The notes beneath the pieces were generated by a model. That model made no database searches. It worked only from the letters and a program-made list of their open reading frames with translations, and had not been told where the DNA came from. From Candidatus Accumulibacter similis (GTDB lineage: Bacteria > Pseudomonadota > Gammaproteobacteria > Burkholderiales > Rhodocyclaceae): a stretch of DNA of 64,000 nt. The stretch is taken from NCBI GenBank assembly GCA_013347225.1, contig CP054595.1:2166415-2230414 (forward strand), read 5' to 3'. Made by a program: the position numbers and the translations under genes. Positions 38,569 through 49,350 of the stretch are shown here, one piece after another. Position 1 is the stretch's first letter. Each line of letters starts with the position of its first letter.

Positions 38569-38895
38569 TTAGAGCGCCTTCAGCGAGCCCTTGGGCAGAA
38601 CCAACTGCACGGCCGGCTTCTGTACCTGGATCTCGACGCCTTCGGCCACTTCGAGACTGACGAACTGCTCGCCGACCTTGGTGATGCGGCCGGCGATGCC
38701 ACCACCGGCGATGACTTCATCGCCCTTGGCGAGTGCTTCGACCAGCGCCTTGTGTTCCTTGGCGCGTTTCATTTGTGGCCGGATCATCAGGAAATAGAGG
38801 ACGACGAACATCAGAATGATCGGCAGCAACTGCATGAAGCCGCCGGTCGGGTCGGAAGAGGCAGCCTGTTGGGCATGGGCGGTGCTGATCAGCAC
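38569..38895 (-). CDS. yajC: Preprotein translocase accessory subunit YajC (GTG start)
   Basis: A 108-residue single-helix protein (LLPIILMFVVLYFLMIRPQMKRAKEH). The GTG at 38895 has AGGAG 7 bases upstream. A two-codon ATG-TGC-TGA overlaps it out of frame, 2 bases earlier. It binds SecDF. Confidence 0.95.
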   Translation of the reverse strand: MLISTAHAQQAASSDPTGGFMQLLPIILMFVVLYFLMIRPQMKRAKEHKALVEALAKGDEVIAGGGIAGRITKVGEQFVSLEVAEGVEIQVQKPAVQLVLPKGSLKAL

Positions 38896-38947
38896 ATCGT
38901 TCTCCTGTCAAGACAGAGGCGTTGGAATTGAGCCGGCGATTGTACCA

Positions 38948-40078
<1,131 letters not shown>

Positions 40079-40162
40079 TCAAGGCCGCACCGCCGGCCAG
40101 CATGGCTGCATCACGGTAACGGTCGGCAGCGTCGCCGGCGCCCCGGGGTGCCGGCGGAAACG

Positions 40163-40192
40163 AAAAGCCCGACCGGCGGTGACCGGTCGGGC
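40163..40192 (-). terminator. Terminator downstream of ppdK
   Basis: A 10-bp stem GCCCGACCGG/CCGGTCGGGC (40167-40176 with 40183-40192) with four T on the minus strand, about 50 bases past the ppdK stop. Confidence 0.75.
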
Positions 40193-40200
40193 GACACGGC

Positions 40201-40226
40201 CTGCTGCCCGACCAGGCGGGCAGCAG
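40201..40226 (-). repeat. Second hairpin between ppdK and its terminator
   Basis: A perfect 10-bp inverted repeat CTGCTGCCCG/CGGGCAGCAG with a 6-base loop, immediately ahead of the terminator hairpin. It may protect the messenger 3' end. Confidence 0.7.
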
Positions 40227-40242
40227 GGCACGCAGTGGCGCC

Positions 40243-42975
40243 TCAGGCGGGATTGTCGATCGCTGCCTGGGCTGCTGCCAGACGGGCGATCGGCACACGG
40301 AACGGCGAGCAGCTGACGTAGTCGAGGCCGACGCGATGGAAGAAATCGACCGAGGCCGGATCACCGCCGTGCTCGCCGCAGACGCCGAGCTTGATTCCCG
40401 GGCGGACCGAACGGCCCTTCTCGACCGCCATCCGGACCAGCAGGCCGACTCCCTTCTGGTCGATCGACTGGAAGGGATCGCTCTCGTACATGCCATTCTT
40501 GAGGTAGCTCGGCAGGAACTTGCCGGCATCGTCGCGCGAGAAGCCCATGGTCATCTGCGTCAGGTCGTTGGTGCCGAAGGAGAAGAACTCCGCCTGATGG
40601 CCGATGCTGTCGGCGATCAGCGCGGCACGCGGCGTCTCGATCATGGTGCCCAGCAGGTAGTCGAGCTTCTCGCCGCGCTCGGCGAAGACGGCTGCCGCCG
40701 TTGCCCGGATCACCTTCGCCTGCGCGTTGAATTCACGCACCGTGCCGACCAGCGGAATCATGATTTCCGCCTTGACCTCGATTCCCTTGGCCTTCATGTT
40801 GAGGCCGGCCTCGAGGATGGCGCGCGTCTGCATCTCGGTGATTTCCGGGTAGGTGATGCCGAGACGACAACCGCGATGACCCATCATCGGGTTGAACTCG
40901 TGCAGATCGTCGACCCGCATCTTGATCACCGCCAGCGGCAAGTTCATCTCGTGCGCCATCACGCGCTGGTTCTCCTCGTCGTGCGGAACGAACTCGTGCA
41001 ACGGCGGATCGAGCAGACGGATGGTGACCGCCAGACCGTTCATCTCGCGGAACAGGCCCTCGAAGTCGCCGCGCTGCATCGGCAGCAGTTTCGCCAGCGC
41101 CTTGCGGCGACCCGTCTCGTCTTCGGCGAGGATCATCTCGCGCACCGCCTTGATGCGGTCGCCCTCGAAGAACATGTGTTCCGTCCGGCACAGCCCGATG
41201 CCCTTGGCACCGAAGTTGCGTGCCACCTTGGCATCTTCCGGCGTATCGGCATTGGCACGCACCCCAAGCCGCCGATGGCGGTCGGCCAGTTCCATCAGGG
41301 TACCGAAGTCACCGGTCAGCTCGGCTTCCTTGGTCGGCACCTGGCCGAGGAAGACGTCGCCGGTCGAACCGTCGAGTGACAGCCACTCGCCTTCCTTCCA
41401 AGTCTCGCCGCCGACCGACATGGTGCGCGCATGGTAGTCGACGTGCACCGCCCCGGCGCCGGAAACACAGCACTTGCCCATGCCGCGTGCGACCACCGCC
41501 GCGTGCGAGGTCATGCCGCCGCGGGCGGTGAGGATGCCCTTGGCGACACTCATGCCGCGCAGGTCTTCCGGTGAGGTTTCCTGGCGCACGAGGATGACGG
41601 TCTTGCCCTTGCGCACCCAGTCTTCGGCCTCATCGGCAAAGAAGACGATCTGGCCGGTCGCCGCACCGGGCGAAGCCGGCAGGCCATGCGCGATGACGCG
41701 CGCCTTGCGGATCGCCTGCGGGTCGAAGACCGGGTGCAGCAGCTCGTTCAGTCGCTCGGGGTTGACCCGGCGCAGCGCTTCCTTCTCGTCGATGATGCCC
41801 TGCCGCAGCATTTCCATGGCGATGCGCACCATCGCTGCGCCAGTCCGCTTGCCGTTTCGCGTCTGCAGCATCCACAGGCGGCCCTCCTGGATGGTGAACT
41901 CGACGTCCTGCATGTCGGCATAGTGCCGCTCGAGCTTGGTCTCTGCCTGCAGGAGCTGCTGGTAGATGTCCGGCATCAACTCCTCGAGCGATGGGAAGCG
42001 CGCCCGCCGTTCGTCTTCGCTGACCATGGCCAGTTGCGCCCAGCGGCGCGAGCCCTCGAGCGTCACCTGTTGCGGCGTCCGGATGCCGGCGACGACGTCC
42101 TCGCCCTGGGCATTGATCAGGAACTCGCCGTTGAAGAGGTCCTCGCCGGTGCTCGCGTCGCGAGTGAACGCGACACCGGTGCCGCTGTTGTCGCCGAGGT
42201 TTCCGAAGACCATCGCCTGCACGTTGACCGCCGTTCCCCAGGTGTCCGGGATATCGTTCAGTTCGCGGTATACCTTCGCGCGGTCATTGTTCCAGCTCTG
42301 GAAGACGGCCATCACCGATCCCCAGAGCTGTTCCCACGGATCGCTCGGGAATTCGCGGCCGACGCGCGCGCGAATCAGCCCCTTGAAGCGCGTCACGAGT
42401 TCCTTCAGATCCTCGGTGTCGAGGTCGGTATCGAGCTGGACCCCCTTCTTTTCCTTGACCATGTCGATAACGACTTCGAACGGATCGTGATCCTCTTTCG
42501 AAACCGGCTTGAGGCCCATGACGACGTCGCCGTACATCTGGATGAAGCGGCGATACGAGTCCCAGGCAAAGCGCTCATTCTTCGCCTTCCGGGCCAGGCC
42601 TTCGACCGCCTCGTCGTTGAGCCCGAGGTTGAGGATGGTGTCCATCATTCCCGGCATCGAGGCGCGCGAGCCCGAACGTACCGACAGCAGAAGCGGGTCC
42701 GCCGCATCACCGAACTTCTTGCCCATCTCCTGCTCGACATAGGCGACGCCGGCGCGGACCTCGGCATCGATCAGCTTCAGGACCGCATCCTGACCCTGTT
42801 CGGTATATACCGTGCACACCTCGGTGCTGATCGTGAATCCGGGCGGGACGGCGATTCCCAGGCGGCACATCTCAGCCAGGTTGGCGCCCTTGCCGCCGAG
42901 CAGATTCTTCATCTTGGCGTCGCCGTCGGTTCGCGCGGAACCGAATACGTATACGTTCTTGCTTGCAGTCGTCAT
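40243..42975 (-). CDS. ppdK: Pyruvate, phosphate dikinase
   Basis: A 910-residue enzyme interconverting pyruvate + ATP + Pi with PEP + AMP + PPi. The ATP-grasp N-terminal domain (GGKGANLAEMCRLG, SVRSGSRASMPGMMDT), the phosphohistidine domain with GGMTSHAAVVARG (His491), and the PEP/pyruvate TIM barrel ending in GVCGEHGGDP (Cys866). Start at the ATG 42975 (MTTASKNVYVFG). Immediately downstream of the pyruvate synthase operon, so it probably turns new pyruvate into PEP for gluconeogenesis; it has its own terminator. Pyrophosphate/polyphosphate-rich organisms often use PPDK. Confidence 0.97.
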   Translation of the reverse strand: MTTASKNVYVFGSARTDGDAKMKNLLGGKGANLAEMCRLGIAVPPGFTISTEVCTVYTEQGQDAVLKLIDAEVRAGVAYVEQEMGKKFGDAADPLLLSVRSGSRASMPGMMDTILNLGLNDEAVEGLARKAKNERFAWDSYRRFIQMYGDVVMGLKPVSKEDHDPFEVVIDMVKEKKGVQLDTDLDTEDLKELVTRFKGLIRARVGREFPSDPWEQLWGSVMAVFQSWNNDRAKVYRELNDIPDTWGTAVNVQAMVFGNLGDNSGTGVAFTRDASTGEDLFNGEFLINAQGEDVVAGIRTPQQVTLEGSRRWAQLAMVSEDERRARFPSLEELMPDIYQQLLQAETKLERHYADMQDVEFTIQEGRLWMLQTRNGKRTGAAMVRIAMEMLRQGIIDEKEALRRVNPERLNELLHPVFDPQAIRKARVIAHGLPASPGAATGQIVFFADEAEDWVRKGKTVILVRQETSPEDLRGMSVAKGILTARGGMTSHAAVVARGMGKCCVSGAGAVHVDYHARTMSVGGETWKEGEWLSLDGSTGDVFLGQVPTKEAELTGDFGTLMELADRHRRLGVRANADTPEDAKVARNFGAKGIGLCRTEHMFFEGDRIKAVREMILAEDETGRRKALAKLLPMQRGDFEGLFREMNGLAVTIRLLDPPLHEFVPHDEENQRVMAHEMNLPLAVIKMRVDDLHEFNPMMGHRGCRLGITYPEITEMQTRAILEAGLNMKAKGIEVKAEIMIPLVGTVREFNAQAKVIRATAAAVFAERGEKLDYLLGTMIETPRAALIADSIGHQAEFFSFGTNDLTQMTMGFSRDDAGKFLPSYLKNGMYESDPFQSIDQKGVGLLVRMAVEKGRSVRPGIKLGVCGEHGGDPASVDFFHRVGLDYVSCSPFRVPIARLAAAQAAIDNPA

Positions 42976-43001
42976 AAAAACCCCACTCGTGAGGAAAGAA
43001 G

Positions 43002-43036
43002 AAAAGGGCACTTCGAACGGCACGTTCGCAGTGCCC
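43002..43036 (-). terminator. Terminator of the por operon
   Basis: A long stem GGGCACT-CGAAC / GTTCG-AGTGCCC (43006-43018 with 43024-43036, one mismatch) and four T on the minus strand, about 100 bases past the stop at 43139. Confidence 0.75.
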
Positions 43037-43138
43037 CGAGAGTCGGTGATCCGGGCGCCTGCGCCGGATCACGGTGTTGCTGCGCCGCTGCCGATGCTGC
43101 CGGTCAGGGGCGCCAAAGCCCGGGCAAGGCGGACGGGA

Positions 43139-44761
43139 CTATATCTCTTCCGCCTCCATCTTGATCGCGCCGCAGGGGCATTCGGCAACGCACATGCCGC
43201 AACCCTTGCAGTAGTCGTAATTGAACTCGAAGCGCTTGCCGGGGCCGAGCTTGATCACCGCATTGTCGGGGCAGACGCCATAGCAGTTGTCGCATTCGAA
43301 GCAGTTGCCACAAGACAGGCAGCGCCGCGCCTCGAAGAGGGCGTTGCTCTCGTCCAGCCCACCCTGCACCTCTTCGAAGGTCGACTGGCGGCGAATGATG
43401 TCGAGCATCGGTCGCACCGTCTTCGGTGCATCGGCGTAATACCAGGTGTTGAGGTTTTCGAAGGTCGCCACCTCATGCTTGGGTGGTGCCACATACTCTT
43501 CGCCCCGCAGCCAGGCATCGATGTTCCGCGCCGCCTTCTTGCCGTGACCGATCGCGACCGTGACGTTGCGCTCGGCCGGCACCATGTCGCCGCCGGCAAA
43601 GATTCCGGCGTGACCGGTCATCATGTTGGCGTTGACCTGCACCACACCGTCGCTGACCTGGAGTCCGGGCACTCCCTCGAGCAGCCCGAGATCGACATCC
43701 TGACCCAGAGCCAGCACCAGCGAGTCGGCCTCGATGGTCTCGTACTCGCCCGTCGGTTGCGGGAAGCCCTTGCTGTCGAGTGCCATCTTCTCGATCGTCA
43801 GCGAGGATTCGTGCGCCTGCTTGATCGTCGACAGCCACTTGACCATGATGCCTTCCTGCAGCGCCTCTTCGACTTCGAAGTCGTGCGCCGGCATCTTCTC
43901 ACGCGTGCGGCGATAGACGATCAGTGGTTCGGCCCCCATGCGCTTGGCCGTGCGGGCAACGTCGATGGCCGTGTTGCCGCCACCATAGACGACTACGCGG
44001 CGGCCGAGCAGCGGCTTGTCCTCTCCCTCCATGCTGCGCAGCAACGAGATGGCATCGATGATCTTCGCCGCGTCACCGGCGGGAATCATTGCCCGCTTGC
44101 CGATGTGTGCGCCGACCGCGAGGAAGGCCGCGTCGAAGCCACCATCCTGCATCGTCGCGAGGATGTTCTCGACCTTGCTGCCGAGCTTCACAGTGACACC
44201 GAGGTCGACGACCCGCTGCATCTCGGCTTCCAGCACGTCGCGCGGCAGGCGGTATTTGGGAATGCCGAAGCGCATCATGCCGCCGAGCAGTGGCCCGGCT
44301 TCCTGCACCGTGACCTGGTGGCCGAGGCGGCGCAGGTGGTAGGCGGCCGACATTCCCGATGGTCCGGCGCCGACTATCAGGACGCGCTTGCCCGACTCGC
44401 TGGCAGGCGCCGTCAGTTTCCAGCCGCGCTTGAGCGCCTCGTCGCCGAGGAAGCGTTCGACCGAATTGATGCCCACCGGCGCATCGAGCTGGCCGCGGTT
44501 GCAGGCGCCCTCGCAGGTGTGATAGCAGACCCGCCCCATGATCGCCGGGAACGGGTTGTCTTTCGTCAGGTGTCGCCAGGCGCTTTCGTAGTCGCCCGAT
44601 TCGGCGTGGAACAACCAGCCCTGGATGTCCTCGCCGGCCGGGCACTGCTTGTTGCACGGTGGCAGGCGGTCGAGATAGACCGGCCGCGAGGTGCGCCAGG
44701 AGCCGGTGCGGTTGGCCAGCGATGAGCCGGGATCCAGTGTGATCGCAAAGGGTTTGTCCAT
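43139..44761 (-). CDS. GltD-like FAD/NAD(P) oxidoreductase fused to a 2[4Fe-4S] ferredoxin (POR electron subunit)
   Basis: A 540-residue protein. N-terminal GltD-type Fe-S region (CNKQCPAGEDIQGW, then CYHTCEGACNRG), FAD site VGAGPSGMSAAYHL (~128-141), NAD(P) site YGGGNTAIDVARTAK, and a C-terminal ferredoxin with CLSCGNCFECDNCYGVCP and CKGCGMCVAECP. The start overlaps the porB stop (ATGA). POR enzymes usually have a separate small ferredoxin (delta) subunit; none is here, so this protein likely supplies it and links the enzyme to NAD(P)H. A comparable FAD subunit is known from the NADP-linked 2-oxoglutarate oxidoreductase of Azoarcus. The substrate partner is inferred. Confidence 0.85.
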   Translation of the reverse strand: MDKPFAITLDPGSSLANRTGSWRTSRPVYLDRLPPCNKQCPAGEDIQGWLFHAESGDYESAWRHLTKDNPFPAIMGRVCYHTCEGACNRGQLDAPVGINSVERFLGDEALKRGWKLTAPASESGKRVLIVGAGPSGMSAAYHLRRLGHQVTVQEAGPLLGGMMRFGIPKYRLPRDVLEAEMQRVVDLGVTVKLGSKVENILATMQDGGFDAAFLAVGAHIGKRAMIPAGDAAKIIDAISLLRSMEGEDKPLLGRRVVVYGGGNTAIDVARTAKRMGAEPLIVYRRTREKMPAHDFEVEEALQEGIMVKWLSTIKQAHESSLTIEKMALDSKGFPQPTGEYETIEADSLVLALGQDVDLGLLEGVPGLQVSDGVVQVNANMMTGHAGIFAGGDMVPAERNVTVAIGHGKKAARNIDAWLRGEEYVAPPKHEVATFENLNTWYYADAPKTVRPMLDIIRRQSTFEEVQGGLDESNALFEARRCLSCGNCFECDNCYGVCPDNAVIKLGPGKRFEFNYDYCKGCGMCVAECPCGAIKMEAEEI

Positions 44762-45774
44762 CAGTTCGCCTCCTGGTCGAGCAGTCCGTACTTGCGAATG
44801 TTCTTGTCTGCAGCCGCCTGCAGGCGCGCGATCGTCTCCACTGCCGGCTTCTTGCCGAACAGGTGTGCATAGCGCTTCTGCAACTTGAGGTATTCCTCGA
44901 CGGGTTGCGGCCGGCGGATCTTGAGAACCCCCGTGACCTCGCCATTTTCGGCCTCGAACACCGGGAAGATGCCGGTTTCCTTCGCCAGTCGCGCCAGCTT
45001 GATGGTGTCCTGTGACGCCGCGCCCCAGCCGAGCGGGCAGGGCACGAGAATGTGGATGTAGCGGGCGCCACGCAGACCCATCGCCTTGGTGACCTTGTAC
45101 TCGAGGTCGCGCAGGTCGGCGACGGTCGCCGTTGCGACGTAGGGGATCTCGTGTGCCATGGCGATCGCCGGCACGAACTTGCCTTGGCCGAAATTGTTGC
45201 CCGGCTCCGGCCCGACCGGCATGGTGGTCGCCGTGCGGGCTGCCGGTGGCGTCGCCGAACTGCGCTGGACGCCGGTGTTCATGTAGCCGCCGTTGTCGTA
45301 GCAGATGTAGAGCACATCGTCGTTGCGCTCGAACATCCCGGACAGACAGCCGAAACCGATGTCGGTCGTGCCGCCGTCACCGCCCTGGGCGACGACGCGG
45401 ACGTCATCCATCTGGCCCTTCTGCCGCTTGACCTTGATCGCCGCGGCGATGCCGGTACCGATTGCCGCCGTGTTGCCGAACAGCGAGTGAATCCACGGGA
45501 TTTGCCAGGAGGTTTCCGGGTAAGGGGTCGAGAAGACCTCGAGGCAGCCGGTGGCGTTGGCAGCGATCAGGCGTCCGCGGGCGGCATTCATCGCCGCATC
45601 GATCGCGTAGCGGGCGCCAAGCGCCTCGCCGCAGCCCTGACAGGCGCGGTGTCCCGAGTTGAGTGAATTGGTGCGCTCGACGTTGGCCTGGACGCTGCGC
45701 TCCTCGGCGGAGAGCAGGCGGTTGCCGACCGTGAAGGTGCCGGTCTGGTAGAAATGAACGGGTTGGAAGCTCAT
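44761..45774 (-). CDS. porB: Pyruvate:ferredoxin oxidoreductase beta subunit
   Basis: A 337-residue thiamine-diphosphate subunit. HRACQGCGEALGAR with cluster cysteines, and the ThDP motif GGDGGTTDIGFG...YDNGGYMNTG. It catalyses acetyl-CoA + CO2 + reduced ferredoxin to pyruvate, or the reverse. It is between porA and the FAD subunit gene. 2-Ketoacid specificity (pyruvate vs 2-oxoglutarate) cannot be proven; position beside ppdK and the pyruvate-type TATTMP region favour pyruvate. Confidence 0.9.
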   Translation of the reverse strand: MSFQPVHFYQTGTFTVGNRLLSAEERSVQANVERTNSLNSGHRACQGCGEALGARYAIDAAMNAARGRLIAANATGCLEVFSTPYPETSWQIPWIHSLFGNTAAIGTGIAAAIKVKRQKGQMDDVRVVAQGGDGGTTDIGFGCLSGMFERNDDVLYICYDNGGYMNTGVQRSSATPPAARTATTMPVGPEPGNNFGQGKFVPAIAMAHEIPYVATATVADLRDLEYKVTKAMGLRGARYIHILVPCPLGWGAASQDTIKLARLAKETGIFPVFEAENGEVTGVLKIRRPQPVEEYLKLQKRYAHLFGKKPAVETIARLQAAADKNIRKYGLLDQEAN

Positions 45775-45785
45775 GATCGTTCTCC

Positions 45786-47039
45786 TCAGCCGATGCGGGC
45801 GGCAACGACGCCGATATCGCGCAGCATGCTCTCGGCTGCCGGACCCGAACGGCGCGTGGTGCGCTCACGTTCGAGCTGCTTGTTGACGACCTTCCAGTCG
45901 AGATCGAGGAACGTGAGGTGGCCGAGCTCGCCACTGATCGCCTTGCTGAACAGTCCGCGCAGCGACTTGCGCGTGATGGCGCGGCCGCCGAGTCCGGCGA
46001 CCACGGTATGGCCGTGCAACTGCAACCCGGACATCGCCATGCGCACGTCGGTCGACAGAATGCCGCCGATGCCGACCGCCAGGCTCTTCTCGAGGACCAC
46101 CACACGCTGCGCGTTCTGCAGCGCGGCACGGACGTTGTCGAGCGGGAACGGACGGTACGAGGTGATGCCGAGGACGCCGATCCGCTGGCCCTCCTGGCGC
46201 ATCTCGTCGACGGTGTCCTTGATCGTGCCGAGGACCGAGCCCATGGCGACGACGACGATGTCGGCATCGTCAACCAGGTAACTGTGGGTCAGGCCACCGG
46301 AATCGCGGCCGAAGACCGCCTTGAACTGCTCGGCCAGCTGTGGAATCCGCTCGAGCGCCTGCATCTGCTTCGCGTGCGCCAGGTAACGGACCTCGGAAAA
46401 GGCTTCCGGACCGACCATCGCGCCGATCGACACCGGCTCCTTCGGATCGAGCACCTGGCGGGGCTCGTACGGCGGCAGGAAGGCGTCGACCTGCTCCTGC
46501 GTCGGGACGTCGACGCGCTCGTAGGCGTGCGTCAGGATGAAGCCGTCCATGCACACCATCACCGGCAGGCTGACCTCTTCGGCCAGCTTGAAGGCCTGGA
46601 TGTGCAGGTCGAGCGCCTCCTGGTTGGTTTCGGCAAACAGCTGGATCCAGCCGCAGTCGCGCTGCGACAGCGAGTCGGAGTGGTCGTTCCAGATGTTGAT
46701 CGGCGCACCGATGGCGCGGTTGGCGACCGTCATGACGATCGGCAGTCCGAGTCCGGAAGCGTTGTAGACGGCCTCGACCATGAACAGCAAGCCCTGCGAG
46801 GCAGTGGCCGTGTACGTCCGGGCGCCGGTAGCCGACGAGCCGATGGCGACGCTCATGGCGGCGAACTCGGACTCGACGTTGATGAACTCGCAGTTGGCAA
46901 CCTCACCCGCCTTGACCATTTCGCCAAGGCCTTCGACGATGTGCGTCTGCGGCGAGATCGGATAGGCGCAGATCACCTCCGGCCGACAGAGTGCGACCGC
47001 TTCGGCGACGGCGTGTGAACCCTCGGTCTGTTTAAGCAT
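45786..47039 (-). CDS. porA: Pyruvate:ferredoxin oxidoreductase alpha subunit
   Basis: A 417-residue subunit with the CoA/ketoacid domain: GSHAVAEAVALCRPEVICAYPISPQTHIVE, SEFAAMSVAIGSSATGARTYTATASQG, and RAIGAPINIWNDHSDSLSQRD. Start MLKQTEGSHA at 47039, overlapping porG by 8 bases. Confidence 0.92.
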   Translation of the reverse strand: MLKQTEGSHAVAEAVALCRPEVICAYPISPQTHIVEGLGEMVKAGEVANCEFINVESEFAAMSVAIGSSATGARTYTATASQGLLFMVEAVYNASGLGLPIVMTVANRAIGAPINIWNDHSDSLSQRDCGWIQLFAETNQEALDLHIQAFKLAEEVSLPVMVCMDGFILTHAYERVDVPTQEQVDAFLPPYEPRQVLDPKEPVSIGAMVGPEAFSEVRYLAHAKQMQALERIPQLAEQFKAVFGRDSGGLTHSYLVDDADIVVVAMGSVLGTIKDTVDEMRQEGQRIGVLGITSYRPFPLDNVRAALQNAQRVVVLEKSLAVGIGGILSTDVRMAMSGLQLHGHTVVAGLGGRAITRKSLRGLFSKAISGELGHLTFLDLDWKVVNKQLERERTTRRSGPAAESMLRDIGVVAARIG

Positions 47040-47628
47040 GTGCAGTCTCCTCGTGCCGCGCGCCCGCGATCTCATCGACGACGAACTGGAAAGCCTCGCT
47101 GGCGGCGGCGACGTTGCTGCTCGCCACCTTGTCGGAGAACTTGGCGTTGATCGCCTGGATCACCGATTCCAGGCGAATGATCCCCGAGGCGGCGGCAAAA
47201 CCGGCCAGCAGCGGCACGTTCGGCATCGGCCGGCCGACATGCTTGCGGCTGAGGTCGGTGGCCGGCACCGTGCACAGGCGCTCCTTCGGCCAGTCGCGGA
47301 CATAATCGCCGAGGCCCAGTTCGTCGAAGCTGCGGCTGGTGTTGATCAGGATGTAGCCGTTCTTCTTCAGGCCGCTGAAGACATCGACCTGATAGAGCAG
47401 GGTGGGATCCTGGATGATCAGTGCGTCCGGTTCCATGATCGGTTCGCGCAGCCGGATCTCCTTGTCGGCGATGCGGCAGAAGGCGACGACAGGGGCACCG
47501 GTCCGTTCCGAACCGAAACTCGGGAAGGCCTGAGCGTGGCGGCCCTCCTCAAAAGCAGCAATCGACAGCATCTCGGCAGCCGTCACCACGCCTTGGCCGC
47601 CGCGACCGTGTATTCGGACCTGGAACAT
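47032..47628 (-). CDS. porG: Pyruvate:ferredoxin oxidoreductase gamma subunit
   Basis: A 198-residue subunit: VRIHGRGGQGVVTAAEMLSIAAF, FPSFGSERTGAPV, and NVPLLAGFAAASG. First gene of the operon, with GGAGG 6 bases ahead of the ATG. Confidence 0.93.
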   Translation of the reverse strand: MFQVRIHGRGGQGVVTAAEMLSIAAFEEGRHAQAFPSFGSERTGAPVVAFCRIADKEIRLREPIMEPDALIIQDPTLLYQVDVFSGLKKNGYILINTSRSFDELGLGDYVRDWPKERLCTVPATDLSRKHVGRPMPNVPLLAGFAAASGIIRLESVIQAINAKFSDKVASSNVAAASEAFQFVVDEIAGARHEETAHA

Positions 47629-48258
47629 ATTTCCTCCATTGTTTTACATCGTTCTTTCGACGTTCGCGCAGCATAGCCGAGTTCAACTCCGATGAAAACA
47701 ACGATACCGCGGCGTATGGTGAAGGTTCCCGCCACGATGTGAAGAGTCCGCTCAGGATCGGCGCGCCAGGACAGAAGGCGACGCTGACCGCGCGGTCGCC
47801 GGGCGACGGTCGTCAGCTGGGGCTGCTGGCGAGGCCGGCCGCTGTCCGTCGGGCCGTCGACAGGACGCGTTTCCTCGGCGTCTCGCCGGATGATGAAGTC
47901 GACAATCTGCTGATCGGGCGCGCAACCCCGTTGCCTCGGTAGCGGGCGCTATTGGTCCTCCTGCTCAGCTCCGCAGCGGTGGTGGCCGGCGGGGCCGCCC
48001 ACAGAATCTCGCGTGGCGAGCGAAATCGACCTCGCTGGCCGCCGGTTCCGCAGCATTGAACTGACGGGGTCGTCCTGCCTGATCGTCGCCGCTCCGCCCA
48101 GCGACGACGGCAGCTTCATGCTCTTCCGCTGGTCGGCACGGGCAGGCGACCCGCCGCAGCCCGTGGCGGGTGTCGATCGGCACGATCTGCGCCCGGAAGC
48201 CTTGTTCGCCATCCCTGGCGGCGCGCGGCGAAGCGCGATCCGTGCGGCGCCCGCGTTG
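47629..48258. other. Gap between the por and mct-mcl-mch operons
   Basis: About 630 bases. The por leader lies in the first ~100 bases (on the minus strand). The rest has only arginine/alanine-rich frames without binding sites. I see no gene, RNA or repeat I can name. Confidence 0.5.
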
Positions 48259-49317
48259 CTACGCCCGGCGGGGGATCAGCACGGTGTAGTCGAAATCGAG
48301 CAGTACACCCGTCTCGTAGGCTCCGTCTGCGGTCCGGTACGGGAAGTTGGCACACGGCAGGTCCTTGGTAGCCACGGTACGCAGCCGCAGTGCGCCGACG
48401 TCGCTGCGCCCGGGTAGTGCCAGCGGCTCGATGACTTCCGTCCACGCGTAGATGGTGTCGCCGGCGAAGGCGGGGCTGACGTGCCGCCCGCCATTGATGG
48501 CGGCGATGCTGAAGGCATTGGCGAGCCCGTTGAACGACAGCGCCCGTGCCAGGCTGACGATGTGCCCGCCATAGACCACGCGCCGCCCAAAACGGCCGCC
48601 GCGCTCGCTCTGCTGGTTGAAATGCACACGCGAGGCGTTCTGGTAGAGGCGGGTGGCCAGCATGTGTTCGCTCTCTTCGATCGTCATCCCGTCGACGTGG
48701 TCGATGCGCTCGCCGGCAGCATAGTCTTCCCACAGTTCGTCGCTGCCGGCCAGCGAGCCGTCGTACTGGCTGAGGCGGATTCCCGCCGGCACGACCAGTT
48801 CGCTCACATCGATCGCCTCGGGCAACTCGGGGACACAGGTCGGCGGGGCCGGCGACTGCGGATCGCGCTTGTGCACCATCACCCAGCGGCAGTATTCGAG
48901 GGCGATCTGGCCGCGCTGGTTGACGCCGCAAGAACGGACGTGGACGATGCCGGACCTGCCGTCGCTGTTCTCCTTGAGCCCGATCACCGTCGAGTCGGCG
49001 CTCAGCGTGTCGCCCGGATAGACCGGGTGGCCGAAACGGCCGGCCGCGTAGCCCAGGTTGGCAACGGCGTTGAGCGAGATGTCCTGCACCGTGCGCCCGA
49101 ACACCATGTTGAGCGCGAGCAGGTCGTCGACCGGCGCGCGCGGGAAGCCGAGACTGTGGGCGAAGGTATCGGCGGAGGTGGTCGCGAAGCGCGATCCGGT
49201 CAGGGCCGTGTACAGCGCAACGTCGCCTTCGGTGATCGTTCGCGGCGGCGCATGGGCGATCTTCTGGCCAACCTGGAAATCCTCAAAGAAGTTGCCGAGT
49301 CTGTTCTTCGCTCTCAC
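48259..49317 (-). CDS. mch: Mesaconyl-C1-CoA hydratase (beta-methylmalyl-CoA dehydratase)
   Basis: A 352-residue double-hotdog MaoC-type enzyme converting mesaconyl-C1-CoA to beta-methylmalyl-CoA. The N-terminal pattern NFFEDFQVGQKIAHAPPRTITEGDVALY, SLNAVANLGYA, YCRWVMVHKRDP, IDHVDGMTIEE and RVHFN...FGRRVVYGGHI match the Rhodobacter/Chloroflexus enzymes as I remember them. Start is GTG at 49317 with GGGAGG 8 bases upstream. Third gene of mct-mcl-mch, 33 bases after mcl. Confidence 0.92.
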   Translation of the reverse strand: MRAKNRLGNFFEDFQVGQKIAHAPPRTITEGDVALYTALTGSRFATTSADTFAHSLGFPRAPVDDLLALNMVFGRTVQDISLNAVANLGYAAGRFGHPVYPGDTLSADSTVIGLKENSDGRSGIVHVRSCGVNQRGQIALEYCRWVMVHKRDPQSPAPPTCVPELPEAIDVSELVVPAGIRLSQYDGSLAGSDELWEDYAAGERIDHVDGMTIEESEHMLATRLYQNASRVHFNQQSERGGRFGRRVVYGGHIVSLARALSFNGLANAFSIAAINGGRHVSPAFAGDTIYAWTEVIEPLALPGRSDVGALRLRTVATKDLPCANFPYRTADGAYETGVLLDFDYTVLIPRRA

Positions 49318-49350
49318 TGAATGTCCTCCCTCTGCCGTTGATCGGGTTTC

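Noticed and set aside
48013..48417. A 134-codon plus-strand frame in the gap after mch
   Set aside because: Half of it lies opposite mch, there is no binding site, and it resembles no family.
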